From: Xanthobacteraceae bacterium
GTDB lineage: Bacteria > Pseudomonadota > Alphaproteobacteria > Rhizobiales > Xanthobacteraceae
DNA length: 64,000 bases
Direction of reading: 5' to 3'
NCBI GenBank assembly: GCA_029239875.1
Contig: JARBUD010000002.1
Span: forward strand, 62,001 to 126,000
Part shown: piece after piece, positions 1 to 8,460 of the stretch
Numbering within the stretch: position 1 is the stretch's first letter
How the letters are laid out: every line of letters starts with the position of its first letter
Program-made: the position numbers and the translations under genes
Notes under the pieces: generated by a model
Seen by the model: the letters and a program-made list of their open reading frames with translations, nothing else
The model's database searches: none
What the model was told of the DNA's origin: nothing

Positions 1-1
1 G

Positions 2-268
2 AGCTGGTGGCAGGCGCCGCTGGCCGGCAGCATGTTCGGCTCGGCGCTCGACACCGCGCTGTTCTTCTCGCTCGCCTTCGCCGGCGACGAGGCGATGTCC
101 TTCCCCGTCACCTATGCCTTGACCGGCATCACCGTGCCGCTCTGGGTCGGGCTCGCCTTCTTCGATTTCCTGGTGAAGGTCGGCTGCGCGCTCCTGGCGC
201 TGCTGCCCTATGGCGCGCTGATGGGCTGGCTGAAGCCCTGGGGCGGGACGCAGTCGATCGCGCGCTGA
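2..268 (+). CDS. Queuosine precursor transporter, C-terminal part (partial)
   Basis: The reading frame is open from the window edge to a stop at 266-268, so only the last 88 or so residues are present. The segment has two hydrophobic stretches and a GSxLDTALFFSLAF-like signature that I associate with the YhhQ/VUT family of inner-membrane transporters for queuosine precursors (preQ0/preQ1). The protein ends in a short polar tail. The N-terminal half lies outside the window, so length and start cannot be judged. The assignment rests on family resemblance of the C-terminal membrane segments. Confidence 0.75.
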   Translation, partial: SWWQAPLAGSMFGSALDTALFFSLAFAGDEAMSFPVTYALTGITVPLWVGLAFFDFLVKVGCALLALLPYGALMGWLKPWGGTQSIAR

Positions 269-330
269 AGATTTGCGCGCGCTGAAGATTTGCGGGCTGA
301 TTGCCCTCGCGCTCTGAGCGCGCCTCTCTC

Positions 331-1323
331 CTAATCCGGCCCGACGACCGCGAAGCGCAGCAGCAGCGTGCGCTGGAGCGCGGAGAAATTGTCGTCCGAG
401 AGCACGGTGAGGATGAGCTCGCCGGCCGCGTTCCGGTGCAGCGCCAGCGCTTCCATATTGTCGATCGCCATCACCCGGCTCACCGAGATCAGCACCTCGC
501 CGTCGATCAGCGCTCCCGGCCGGATCTCGCTCAGCGGGAAGCGGCGGATGCGCATGGCGACGCCGCGAAAGATGTCGAAGCGGCGCTCCAGCAGGTAGAC
601 CATGCCGTCATCGGCGAGCGCCGCGTCGGTGGCGGAGAACTCGTCGGTGCGGCGGACGGCAAAGCGCCCCGTGGCCGCCGGCTTCTTCAGCGGACCGAAC
701 AGGAAGCCCGGCAGGATCGCCGGATCGTCCGGGCTCTCCTCGGCGATGACGATCAGCGGCGCCGGCTTTCCGTCCGGCGGGGCGAGCATCGCCTCCAGGC
801 TCTCATTGTTGCCGAGCTTCGCCAGCTCCGGGTCGGAGAGCAGGAGACGACCGGTCGCGTTCAGCGGGTCGGCGCCGGGGAAGAGCCAGACCTCCTGCTT
901 GCGCTCGATGCCGGCGAGGATGCCGGCCCTGGTGCGCACGAGGGATTCGACGTCGGCCCGTCCCCGCCGCGCCAGCGTGCCGCCGCCGGCGACCCGCATC
1001 GGCGCGAGGCGCGCCTCCGCGATGCCGGTCGGCCGGTCGCCCTCGCTGACGATGCGCCCCGACAGCCAGGAGCCGCGGTCGCTCGCCGCGATGAAATGGC
1101 CGTCGGGATCGAGCAGCAGGCTTGAGAGGCCGCCGAACCCTTCGGCCGGCGAGGACAGCACCAGCCCGCCGCGGAACTCCAGCGGCCCGAAACGGGTAAG
1201 GCCGGTGACGTCGAAGCGCTCAACCGGCGTTGCCGTGATCTCGATCGGCACGGCCTGCGCCGGGGCGGGCGAGGGCGCCAGAAGCGGCAGAAGCAGCGCA
1301 AGGGCGGCGAGCGAGCCACGCAT
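331..1323 (-). CDS. Exported esterase-like phytase-family protein
   Basis: A 330-residue protein that begins with a clear Sec signal peptide: a hydrophobic core at residues 4-16 followed by an AQA-type cleavage site near residue 23. The mature part has the pattern of the esterase-like activity of phytase family (PF13449), a beta-propeller-like domain. Typical features are GGLSSLLLDPDG, AASDRGSW and a late ERRFD segment. Substrate is unknown; members are named for weak phosphatase/esterase activity. The gene sits 14 bp upstream of a cytochrome b561 gene on the same strand? No: the b561 gene (1338-1811) precedes it in the direction of transcription, so the two are probably co-transcribed. Function in the periplasm is inferred from the signal peptide. 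Confidence 0.85.
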   Translation of the reverse strand: MRGSLAALALLLPLLAPSPAPAQAVPIEITATPVERFDVTGLTRFGPLEFRGGLVLSSPAEGFGGLSSLLLDPDGHFIAASDRGSWLSGRIVSEGDRPTGIAEARLAPMRVAGGGTLARRGRADVESLVRTRAGILAGIERKQEVWLFPGADPLNATGRLLLSDPELAKLGNNESLEAMLAPPDGKPAPLIVIAEESPDDPAILPGFLFGPLKKPAATGRFAVRRTDEFSATDAALADDGMVYLLERRFDIFRGVAMRIRRFPLSEIRPGALIDGEVLISVSRVMAIDNMEALALHRNAAGELILTVLSDDNFSALQRTLLLRFAVVGPD

Positions 1324-1337
1324 TCCCGTCCCCTCGT

Positions 1338-1811
1338 TCAGCGCCGGGCCGGCAGCATGCGCAGCACCAGCCCGTCCCGCCGCACGAACTGGTGCCAGAG
1401 CGCCGCCGCCACATGCAGCGCGACGAGGCCGGCGAGGACGAAGGCGAGGACGACATGCACCCGCCCGGTGCCGAGCTGCTTGCCCAGCGCCGTGACGGTG
1501 ACCGCGCCGAGGATCGGCTGCACGAGGATGGCGAGATAGAGTAGACCGTGGGTGGCGTGGGCGGCAATGGCAAGCGGGCGCGACATGTCGGGCAAGGGCG
1601 GCGCCTTGTGGGTCAGCCGCCAGGAGATGCGCAGCACCGCCAGCGCCAGCACGGTATAGCCGCAGAACAGGTGGAGACGGAAGAGATAGAACCGCCCCTC
1701 CGAGCCGCGCTCGAAGAAGCCCCAGCTCCAGCCGGTGGCGAACTGCACCAGCACCAGCGCCGCCACCAGCCAGTGCAGGGTGCGGGCGACGCGGTCATAT
1801 CTCTCGGTCAT
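1338..1811 (-). CDS. Cytochrome b561 family membrane protein
   Basis: A 157-residue di-heme cytochrome b561 of the bacterial (YodB/CybB) type, expected to pass electrons between the quinone pool and periplasmic partners. Four membrane helices are visible. The putative heme histidines are in RTLHW (helix 1), RLHLFCGY (helix 2), AHATHGLLY (helix 3) and ALHVAAALWHQF (helix 4). I chose the ATG at 1811 because the protein then starts MTERYDRVARTLHW, the usual family N-terminus; the open frame upstream is low-complexity and unlikely to be coding. It is followed after 14 bp by the exported phytase-like gene. It is one of three b561 genes in the window. Confidence 0.88.
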   Translation of the reverse strand: MTERYDRVARTLHWLVAALVLVQFATGWSWGFFERGSEGRFYLFRLHLFCGYTVLALAVLRISWRLTHKAPPLPDMSRPLAIAAHATHGLLYLAILVQPILGAVTVTALGKQLGTGRVHVVLAFVLAGLVALHVAAALWHQFVRRDGLVLRMLPARR

Positions 1812-1935
1812 AAGCGGGGAGGTTCCTCGAATCGGGTCCGTAACGAATCCCCGCATATTGCGGCGCGAATCATTTCCGTGCCATGTCATCGGCAGCGGAT
1901 TTGATCGGGAGCATCCATTGGCACAGGGGCAATCC

Positions 1936-2676
1936 ATGGATCGCCTGTCCCGCCGGCCGGCGCAGCCGGATGCCCGTGCCAGCAAACCCGAAGCTCTGAA
2001 GGCCGCCTCTCCCGGCAAGCACGGCGCCGCCGCGCGTCAGACGCGGCCGAAGACCGCCAACCGCCTCAAGCGCATCGAAGCCAAGCGCGGCGCCATACTC
2101 GACGCGGCGCTCACCCTGTTCTCGCGCTACGGCCTTCACGGCACCACGGTGGAGCAGATCGCCCGCACTGCCGCCGTCTCCAAGACCAATCTGTTCTACT
2201 ATTTCGCCTCGAAGGAAGACGTCTATGTCGGCGTGCTGAGCCGGCTGCTCGACCAGTGGCTGGAGCCGCTGCGCGACTTGCAGCTCGACACCGACCCGAT
2301 CGAGGGCATCGGCGAATATATACGCCGCAAGGTGCTGTTCTCGCGCACCCACCCCGAGGCCTCCCGCCTGTTCTGCCTGGAGATGGTGCAGGGCGCGCCG
2401 CTGCTGCGCCGCGAGCTCGAGACCTCGCTGAAGGAGCTGGTGGACGCCAAGGCCGAGGTGATCCGCGCCTGGACCGCTGCCGGCAAGCTCGGCCCGATCG
2501 ACCCCCATCACCTGATCTTCGCGATCTGGGCGACGACGCAGCACTACGCCGATTTCGCCTCGCAGGTCGACGCGCTGCTGAACACGGGACTGGACGAGGA
2601 CCGCTTTGTCGAAGAGGCTACGCTGAACGTCCAGCGGATCATTCTCGACGGGCTGCGCGTGCGCAAGGACGACTGA
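1936..2676 (+). CDS. TetR-family regulator, RutR-like
   Basis: A 246-residue TetR/AcrR regulator. The helix-turn-helix lies around residues 69-90 (GLHGTTVEQIA...VSKTNLFYYF). The ligand domain closely follows E. coli RutR: the segments SRLFCLEM, GAPLL, PIDPHHLIFAIWATTQHYADF and NVQRII are near-identical to my memory of RutR. RutR senses uracil/thymine and controls pyrimidine catabolism. The start at 1936 is preceded by an AGGGG ribosome-binding site at 1925-1929. Compared with RutR (about 212 aa) there is a basic N-terminal extension of about 40 residues. No rut or pyrimidine-degradation genes are nearby, so ligand and targets are inference. It is divergent from the b561 gene. Confidence 0.85.
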   Translation: MDRLSRRPAQPDARASKPEALKAASPGKHGAAARQTRPKTANRLKRIEAKRGAILDAALTLFSRYGLHGTTVEQIARTAAVSKTNLFYYFASKEDVYVGVLSRLLDQWLEPLRDLQLDTDPIEGIGEYIRRKVLFSRTHPEASRLFCLEMVQGAPLLRRELETSLKELVDAKAEVIRAWTAAGKLGPIDPHHLIFAIWATTQHYADFASQVDALLNTGLDEDRFVEEATLNVQRIILDGLRVRKDD

Positions 2677-2745
2677 ACAGGCGGCGCATGGGTGTCGGCG
2701 CCTGCGACGCGCCCGTCACCGGTCTCGATGAAGGAAGTGCATGTC

Positions 2746-3393
2746 ATGAAGCGCCGCGCGCTACTCCTGTCCGCCGCCGGCCTGTGGCTGGCCGCTATGC
2801 TGTCGGCTGCCCCTTTGGCGGCGGCGACGTCGGACAGCCGCCCCGCGGACAAGACCCTCGACGTCGAGGCGCTGCTCAACGACCCGAACGCGCCGACCGC
2901 CGGCAACCCGAAGGGCGACGTCACCATCGTCGCCTTCTTCGACTATAATTGCGGCTATTGCCGCAAGGCCGCGCCGGAGCTGGAGCGGCTGGTGAAGGAG
3001 GACGGCAATATCCGCCTCGTCTACAAGGACTGGCCGATCCTGTCGGAATCCTCCGTCGTGGCGGCGCAGCTCGCTTTGGCGGCGAAGTACCAGGGCAAGT
3101 ACGAGGCGGCACACAAGAAGCTGATGACCCTGCCGGGACGCGCCTCTACCGAGCGCATGAGCGCGGCGCTGGGCGATGCCGGCGTCGACCGGGCCAAGCT
3201 CGCCAAGGACCTGAAGACGCATGCCCGCGAGATTGGCGCGCTGCTGACGCGCAACAACGAGCAGGCCGAGGCGCTGGAGCTGCCGGGCACGCCGGTCTAT
3301 CTCGTCGGCCCCTACAAGGTGGCGGCCGCGCTCGACTATGACGGCTTCAAGCAGGTGGTGAAGGACGCCCGCGCCCGCGCCGCCGCGCAGTAA
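2746..3393 (+). CDS. DsbA-family periplasmic thioredoxin-like protein
   Basis: A 215-residue exported thiol-disulfide protein. A signal peptide covers about residues 1-27 (basic MKRR, hydrophobic core, AAA cleavage). The thioredoxin domain carries the active site CGYC within FFDYNCGYCRKA and the cis-proline motif GTPV near the C-terminus. The helical insertion between them is typical of the DsbA/BdbD/ScsC group. It probably acts as a disulfide oxidase or isomerase in the periplasm. The ATG at 2746 follows a GAAGGAAG Shine-Dalgarno at 2730-2737. No partner (DsbB, ScsB) is encoded nearby. The call is firm at family level; the exact partner is unknown. Confidence 0.88.
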   Translation: MKRRALLLSAAGLWLAAMLSAAPLAAATSDSRPADKTLDVEALLNDPNAPTAGNPKGDVTIVAFFDYNCGYCRKAAPELERLVKEDGNIRLVYKDWPILSESSVVAAQLALAAKYQGKYEAAHKKLMTLPGRASTERMSAALGDAGVDRAKLAKDLKTHAREIGALLTRNNEQAEALELPGTPVYLVGPYKVAAALDYDGFKQVVKDARARAAAQ

Positions 3394-3422
3394 GGGCTCT
3401 GCTTCCCTCACTCTCTTTCCTC

Positions 3423-3563
3423 CCTCATCCCCGGGCTTGACCCGGGGATCCAGGGGACGGTTGCGCCCGGTCACTGGGTGGCAGGAACTCGGGCTTGCCC
3501 GAGTTCCTTGCTGGGAGACCGAAGTCGGCAAATGCCGACTTCGGGTCAAGCCCGGCCATGAGG
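3423..3563. repeat. Dispersed palindromic repeat, type B
   Basis: The element opens with CCTCATCCCCGGGCTTGACC and closes with an inverted copy ending GGGTCAAGCCCGGCCATGAGG at 3543-3563. A second smaller hairpin (ACTCGGGCTTGCCCGAGT) lies inside at about 3487-3504. A close relative occurs at 44129-44213. It fits a REP/BIME-like intergenic element, and it fills the gap after the DsbA-like gene. Confidence 0.75.
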
Positions 3564-3592
3564 ATGTTTTGGGTGGAATCACCCACGAGGGA

Positions 3593-3698
3593 CCTCATCC
3601 TGAAGTGCGAGCGCAGCGAGCCTCGAAGGATGGTCGGCACCGTGCACCCGGACGAGCATCCTTCGAGGCCCGGCTATGCCGGGCACCTCAGGATGAGG
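3593..3698. repeat. Dispersed palindromic repeat, type A
   Basis: The arms CCTCATCCTGAAGTGCGAGC at the left and its imperfect inverted counterpart CACCTCAGGATGAGG at the right flank internal GCCTCGAAGGATG/CATCCTTCGAGGC arms. Related copies lie at 6501-6611 and 51383-51490. It lies immediately after the type B repeat and just downstream of the convergent kinase gene. Confidence 0.75.
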
Positions 3699-3724
3699 GT
3701 GTACTTGGCTATGAGAAATGGGCC

Positions 3725-5278
3725 CTACAACCGCCCCACGGCCCGCGCCAGCACCTCGTCCGGGCTCCCCGAGCTTTCGATCACCGTCCAGTCGAGCGGG
3801 CCGAGATCGCGCCCGGCCTGCCAGTGCACGACATCTGCCGTGGCGTCGGAGGCGTCGCCGCGGCGGGCCTCGACGCGGCGGGCGAGGGCGTCGACCGGCG
3901 CCTCCAGCCACAGCCCGAGGAAATCGACGCCGCAGGCGCGGGCAACTTCGGCGATGGCGGCGCGCTCGTCCGGGCGCTGGTGCACCGCGTCGACCACCAC
4001 GCCATGGCCGGCGGCGAGCACGGCTTCCGCCCGCGCGCGCAGCGTCTCGTAGACCGCCTCGGTCATCTCCATCGAGTAGGCGCCCGAGGGCAGCCGCTCC
4101 AATTCCGGCGTGCCGTGCAGGCGCTTGCGCTCGACGTCCGAGCGCAGATGCACTGCCCCCGGCACCGGGCCGATAAACGGGGCGAGGCGGGCGGCGAGCG
4201 TGCTCTTGCCCGAACCCGACAGCCCGCCCACCGCGACGAGCCGCACAGGACGGGGCCGCAATGCCTCCTCGGCGAAGGCGAGATAATCCTGCGCCTCCTC
4301 CACCGCTGCCGCGCGAGCCGCCCCGGCGCGATGGCCGAGGGCGGCGGCCAGCACCTGCGCCCTTATCGCGGCGCGCAGCGCGATGAACAGCGGCAGCGCC
4401 GCGAGGCCGTCGAAGGGCGGGGCGGCGCCGCAGGCGATGAGGTAGCGGTTGAGCAGCAGATTGGCCTCGAAGGCGAGGCCGCGCGCGCCGATGTCCATCA
4501 AGAGGAAGGCGAGGTCGTAGAGCCGGTCTGTGGTCGCCAGCGCCTCGTCGAACTCCAGCGCGTCGAACAGCACCGGCCGCCCGTCGATCAGCGCGATGTT
4601 GCGCAGATGCAGGTCGCCATGGCAGCGACGCACCTCGCCGGCCTCGGCGCGGCGCGCCAGCAGCGGCTCCAGCCGGTCGAAGGCCTCGGTAAAGGCGGCG
4701 TCGAGCCCGGCCACGCGCTCCGGCGCGAACACCTGCGGGCTCTCGTCCAGCCCGGCGACGACGCCGCGCGCCACCTTGTGCAGGCCGCCGGGCGGCGTGG
4801 CGGCGGCCGAGGCGCGTTCATGCATCCGCGCCACCTGCTCCGCCAACGCGGCGATCAGCGGGGCGGAAAGCCCTTCGCGCGCCGCCACCTTGTCGAGCGT
4901 CGCGGCCTCGTCGAAGCGGCGCATATGCACCGCCCATTCGACGGTCTCGCCCCTTTGCTCGCCCTCGCCGCCGAGATGCAGCGCGCCGCCCCGGCGCACG
5001 ATGGGCACGAGGCCGAGATAGAGCTCCGGCGCGGTGGCGCGGTTGATCTCGATTTCGCGGGCGCAGGCGCGCCGGCGCTTCTCCAGTGTCGAGAAATCCA
5101 TGAAGGAAAAGCGCACCGCGCGCTTGACCTTGTAGACGTCCGCGCCGGCGAGGAAGACCACGGCGCCATGGGTGTCGATGCGTCCCACCGCTTCCTTCAG
5201 CCCATAGGTCGCGGGATCGGCGAGCAGGCGGAACACCGGCTCCTGGTCGGCGACGACGTGGTCGGCACTGATACTCAT
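3725..5278 (-). CDS. Fused aminoglycoside-phosphotransferase-like/P-loop kinase
   Basis: A two-domain cytoplasmic protein of 517 residues. The N-terminal domain (about 1-330) is protein-kinase-like in the APH/choline-kinase style, with the catalytic-loop signature CHGDLHLRN at 219-227 and a following LFDALEFDE metal-binding segment at 237-245. The C-terminal domain has a Walker A motif GGLSGSGKST at 351-360 and resembles the gluconate-kinase-like/zeta-toxin-like P-loop kinases. Such fusions are common in Proteobacteria, but the substrates are not known to me. The ATG at 5278 gives a conventional N-terminus (MSISADHVV); a longer frame reaches 5350 but lacks family character. It is divergent from the threonine aldolase gene. 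Confidence 0.82.
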   Translation of the reverse strand: MSISADHVVADQEPVFRLLADPATYGLKEAVGRIDTHGAVVFLAGADVYKVKRAVRFSFMDFSTLEKRRRACAREIEINRATAPELYLGLVPIVRRGGALHLGGEGEQRGETVEWAVHMRRFDEAATLDKVAAREGLSAPLIAALAEQVARMHERASAAATPPGGLHKVARGVVAGLDESPQVFAPERVAGLDAAFTEAFDRLEPLLARRAEAGEVRRCHGDLHLRNIALIDGRPVLFDALEFDEALATTDRLYDLAFLLMDIGARGLAFEANLLLNRYLIACGAAPPFDGLAALPLFIALRAAIRAQVLAAALGHRAGAARAAAVEEAQDYLAFAEEALRPRPVRLVAVGGLSGSGKSTLAARLAPFIGPVPGAVHLRSDVERKRLHGTPELERLPSGAYSMEMTEAVYETLRARAEAVLAAGHGVVVDAVHQRPDERAAIAEVARACGVDFLGLWLEAPVDALARRVEARRGDASDATADVVHWQAGRDLGPLDWTVIESSGSPDEVLARAVGRL

Positions 5279-5445
5279 CGCGGGCACTCTACAACAGGGG
5301 TTCTGGCCCGCCATACGGCAAGCTGCGCAGCCCGCCATCGGTCGTGTCATCTGCCGTGCGATCGCGGTGGGCGGGCGCGCGGTTTCGCCATAAGCATGGC
5401 GCAGAAGAACCTACCGTGCTCCCGCCCGCCTGATCAGGATTCCCC

Positions 5446-6495
5446 GTGACCGACACTCCCCCGCGCATGCCCGGCTTCGGCAGCGACAATGTCGCCGGCG
5501 TCTCGCCCGCCATCCTCCAGGCCCTCGCCGCCGCCAACGAAGGCCCCGCCCCCTCCTATGGCGCCGACGAGGTCTCCGCCCGCGTCGAGACGCGGCTCTC
5601 GGCGCTGTTCGAGCGCGAGGTGGCGGTGCTGCTGGTCTCCACCGGCACGGCGGCGAACGCGCTGTCGCTCGCCGTGCTCACCCCGCCCTGGGGCGCGGTG
5701 CTCTGCCATGCCGAGAGCCATATCGAGAACGACGAATGCGGCGCGCCGGAATTCTTCACCGCTGGCGCCAAGCTGGTGCATGTGCCGGGCGACAGAGCAC
5801 TGATCGACCCCGAAGCACTGGCCAAGGAAGCCGCCTATGGCCGCGGCGACGTGCACCGCGTGCAGCCGGCCTGCGTCTCCATTACCCAGGCGAGCGAGCT
5901 CGGTACGCTGTATTCGCTCGAGCATGTCCGGGCCATCGGCGCGGTCTGCCGCGAGGCGGGCCTCGGCCTGCACATGGACGGCTCGCGCTTCGCCAATGCG
6001 GTGGCCGCGCTCGGCGCCTCACCGGCCGAGCTGACCTGGAAGGCCGGTGTCGACATCCTCTCCTTCGGCGCCACCAAGAACGGCGCCATGGGAGTCGAGG
6101 CCATCGTGCTGTTCGACAAGGCGAGGGCTGACGAGCTGGCGTTGCGCCGCAAACGTGCGGGGCACCTTTCCTCCAAGATGCGCTTCCTCGCGGCGCAGAT
6201 GGAGGCCTATCTGGCTGATGATCTCTGGCTCGCCAATGCCCGCCATGCCAACGCCATGGCGGCGCGCCTCGCCGCCGGGCTCGCGGCGATCCCCGGCGTC
6301 GAGCCGCAGGGCGAGACGGAGGCGAACATGCTGTTCGTGCGCCTGCCGCAGAACATGATCGACGGGCTGCTGGCGCAGGGCTTCCGCTTCTACACCGGCC
6401 GCTGGGACGAGCGGGTGGCGCGGCTCGTCACCTCCTTCGCCACGACAGAGGGCGACGTCGACCTGCTGCTGGAGGCGGCGGGGAAGTTGGCCTGA
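5446..6495 (+). CDS. ltaE: Low-specificity L-threonine aldolase
   Basis: A 349-residue fold-type I PLP enzyme that cleaves L-threonine and L-allo-threonine to glycine and acetaldehyde. Visible family features are [11 protein letters not shown] at the N-terminus, STGTAANAL (PLP phosphate loop), [23 protein letters not shown] and the Schiff-base lysine K211 in [11 protein letters not shown]. Length matches the family. The start is a GTG at 5446, which places the expected [16 protein letters not shown]-terminus. The gene stands alone between divergent and convergent neighbours and is followed by a palindromic repeat. Confidence 0.9.
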   Translation: MTDTPPRMPGFGSDNVAGVSPAILQALAAANEGPAPSYGADEVSARVETRLSALFEREVAVLLVSTGTAANALSLAVLTPPWGAVLCHAESHIENDECGAPEFFTAGAKLVHVPGDRALIDPEALAKEAAYGRGDVHRVQPACVSITQASELGTLYSLEHVRAIGAVCREAGLGLHMDGSRFANAVAALGASPAELTWKAGVDILSFGATKNGAMGVEAIVLFDKARADELALRRKRAGHLSSKMRFLAAQMEAYLADDLWLANARHANAMAARLAAGLAAIPGVEPQGETEANMLFVRLPQNMIDGLLAQGFRFYTGRWDERVARLVTSFATTEGDVDLLLEAAGKLA

Positions 6496-6500
6496 GCCGC

Positions 6501-6611
6501 CTGCGTGCTTCGAGGCCGCCCTGCGGGCGGCACCTCAGCATGAGGAAGCTGGTTCTTCCCCGGGGTCCTCATCCTGAGGTGCCCGGCGCAGCCGGGCCTC
6601 GAAGGACGCAG
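6501..6611. repeat. Dispersed palindromic repeat, type A
   Basis: It is bounded by CTGCGTGCTTCGAGG at the left and CCTCGAAGGACGCAG at the right, with two internal hairpins (GCCGCCCTGCGGGCGGC and GCCCGGCGCAGCCGGGC). It carries the CCTCATCCTGAGGTGC core shared with 3593-3698 and 51383-51490. It lies between convergent genes, where such elements can also act as transcription barriers. Confidence 0.75.
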
Positions 6612-6633
6612 GACGGCGCCGTTTGCCTTCAGA

Positions 6634-8019
6634 TCACACCACCGACGACACCGCCTCGGGCGACTGCTCCAGCGCGTGCGCCATGAAGTCGAGCGCGGAG
6701 CGGATCTGCGCCCGGCTGGCCGGCCCGCCGAGGCAGACGCGCACCGCTTCGCTCGCCGGGCCGGCCACGGTGAAGGCGTCGCTCGCCACCACGCCGATGC
6801 CGGTCGATCGCATATGGCCGACGAAGGCCGAGCGGGTCCACGGTTCCGGCAGCTCGATCCAGAGATTGAAGGCGAGCGGATCGGCGCGGAAGGAGCCAGC
6901 CGGCAATATGTCGGTCGCCATCTGCTGGCGCGCCTGCGTCTCCGAACGGATGAAGCGCAGTAGCGTGTCGGCGGTGCCGTCCTCGATCCAGCGCGTCGCC
7001 AGCGCCGTGGTGAGCGGCGAGGCCATCACGTTCGCCGTGCGCAGCGCCGCCGCGAAGGGATAGCCCGAGCGCGCATCCGGCACCACGACATAGGCCGCGC
7101 GCAGCCCGGCGCCGATGCATTTGGCGAGCCCCGCCACATGCCAGGTGAGGTCCGGCGCGATGGCGGCGAGCGGCGGCGGGCCATGCGCGGGGATGAAGCC
7201 ATAGGCGTCGTCCTCGACGATCGGCACGCCGAAGCGCCGGGCGACCTGCGCGATGGCGGTACGCCGCGCCTCGGGGATGGTCAGCGTGGTCGGGTTCTGC
7301 AGCGTCGGGTTGAGGTAGAGCGCCTTGGGCGCGTGCTCGGCGCAGGCCTTGGCGAAGGCGTCGGGATCGATGCCCTCAAAGTCCATCGGCAGGCCGCAGA
7401 GCCTCACCCCGAGCTGCGCCGCCACCGCCCGCGCGCCGGGATAGGTGACGGCCTCGCACAGCACCGTGTCGCCCGCCTTCGCCAGCAGGCCGAGAATGCC
7501 GAGCAGCGCGGGATGGGCGCCCGGCGTGACGAAGACGCGCTCCTGCGCCGGCACCAGCGCCCGCCGCCCCAGCCAGGCGGAGGCGGCGTCCTTGTCGGCC
7601 GGGGTGCCGCCGAAACCCTGGTAGCGCAGCAGCGCCACCAGATCGCGCGCCACCTCGGCAAGGCCGTCCTGCATGCGCTCGATCAGAACTGGGTCGTCCG
7701 GCTCGGGCGGCAGGTTCATCGACAGGTCGACCGTGCCCGGACGCGCCGCGCTGGCGGTGCGGGTCTTCGGCCGCGGCGAGCCGGTGACGAAGGTGCCTTG
7801 CCCGACGCGCGATTCGACGAGGCCGCGCTTCTGCGCCTCGACATAGCCGCGCGCCACGGTGGTGAAGTCGATGTCGAGCCTTGTGGCGAGCTTCCTCTGC
7901 GGCGGCAGCCGGTCGCCGATGGCGAGCCTGCCGGCGCGTATGTCCTCGGCGATCAGGTCGGCGATGGCGAGGTAGCGCGGCTTGTCGGAGCGGGAGAGGT
8001 CGGGAATCCAGTCGGCCAT
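6634..8019 (-). CDS. MocR-type GntR/aminotransferase regulator
   Basis: A 461-residue chimeric regulator. Residues about 10-80 form a GntR winged helix (YLAIADLIAEDIRAGRL, GDRLPPQRKLATRLDI, GLVESRVGQGTFV). The rest is a fold-type I aminotransferase domain with the PLP-binding lysine in GLAKCIGAGLR and the NPTLQNPT and EDDAYGF motifs. MocR proteins sense PLP or amino-acid-related ligands and control adjacent metabolic genes. The divergent neighbour is the nitrogen-starvation cluster, separated by 440 bp, so a regulatory link is possible but not shown. The ligand is unknown. Confidence 0.9.
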   Translation of the reverse strand: MADWIPDLSRSDKPRYLAIADLIAEDIRAGRLAIGDRLPPQRKLATRLDIDFTTVARGYVEAQKRGLVESRVGQGTFVTGSPRPKTRTASAARPGTVDLSMNLPPEPDDPVLIERMQDGLAEVARDLVALLRYQGFGGTPADKDAASAWLGRRALVPAQERVFVTPGAHPALLGILGLLAKAGDTVLCEAVTYPGARAVAAQLGVRLCGLPMDFEGIDPDAFAKACAEHAPKALYLNPTLQNPTTLTIPEARRTAIAQVARRFGVPIVEDDAYGFIPAHGPPPLAAIAPDLTWHVAGLAKCIGAGLRAAYVVVPDARSGYPFAAALRTANVMASPLTTALATRWIEDGTADTLLRFIRSETQARQQMATDILPAGSFRADPLAFNLWIELPEPWTRSAFVGHMRSTGIGVVASDAFTVAGPASEAVRVCLGGPASRAQIRSALDFMAHALEQSPEAVSSVV

Positions 8020-8038
8020 CGTGCTCTTCTTTAACTGT

Positions 8039-8133
8039 CGTCATCCCGGAATTGCCGCAGGCAATATCCGGGATCGTTCTCCGTCCTGCGAGCGATCCCG
8101 GCTCTACGGCTTCGCCTTCGGCCGGGATGACGA
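8039..8133. repeat. Palindromic repeat, type C
   Basis: It begins CGTCATCCCGG and ends CCGGGATGACG, giving an 11-base terminal inverted repeat. Inside are nested hairpins such as ATTGCCGCAGGCAAT and GCTTCGCCTTCGGC. It is a different sequence type from the other repeats in the window. It lies between the MocR start and the nit promoter region. Confidence 0.7.
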
Positions 8134-8172
8134 CATCACGTCTAGCACAGCATAATTGACTGGAAAATGTTG

Positions 8173-8194
8173 CAGAGGTTGTCGGGCACCTCTG
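8173..8194. promoter_or_regulatory. Inverted repeat upstream of sigma-54 promoter
   Basis: The arms CAGAGGT (8173-8179) and ACCTCTG (8188-8194) are a perfect 7-base inverted repeat with an 8-base spacer. It lies about 200 bp upstream of the sigma-54 promoter at 8388, a usual distance for an enhancer-binding protein site. It does not match the NtrC consensus well. Assignment as an activator site is inference. Confidence 0.35.
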
Positions 8195-8387
8195 GTCCAC
8201 AATTTGCTGCGTAAGTGAAGCTACCTACGACGTGCCGGCTAATGCGCATGAAGCGGGCATCTTCCCGCCGTTTCGTTAGGCTTACGCATCATTTTTCAAC
8301 AGCTCTAGACTCGGCCATTCTCTCAAATTGAATGTATTATTGTATGTAAATTGACTGTTCTGATGATTCTTTTAGCAATCTGTCAAT

Positions 8388-8403
8388 TGGCACATTGATT
8401 GCA
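8388..8403 (+). promoter_or_regulatory. Sigma-54 (RpoN) promoter of the Nit1C cluster
   Basis: The sequence TGGCACATTGATTGCA matches the sigma-54 consensus TGGCAC-N5-TTGCA at every conserved base. GG is at 8389-8390 and GC at 8401-8402, 12 bases apart, as required for the -24/-12 elements. It lies in an AT-rich stretch and would start RNA near 8414, about 45 bases upstream of the first cluster gene. This fits nitrogen-starvation control. Sigma-54 promoters need an enhancer-binding activator, and none is encoded next to the cluster here. Confidence 0.85.
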
Positions 8404-8460
8404 AATCCCTCTGGCGTGAGGCCGGCGCATCGCCGGTCCCGTCCAGTCAAGGAGAGCGAC

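Noticed and set aside
1936-2676. RutR-like protein as part of a pyrimidine-degradation operon
   Set aside because: No rut, pyd or uracil-catabolism genes are nearby, so no pathway role is claimed.
3437-5449. 670-codon plus-strand frame across the repeat and the kinase gene
   Set aside because: It is antisense to the kinase, has no recognisable domain and starts inside a palindromic repeat.
8173-8194. Inverted repeat read as an NtrC site
   Set aside because: It does not fit the NtrC consensus; it is listed only as a low-confidence possible activator site.
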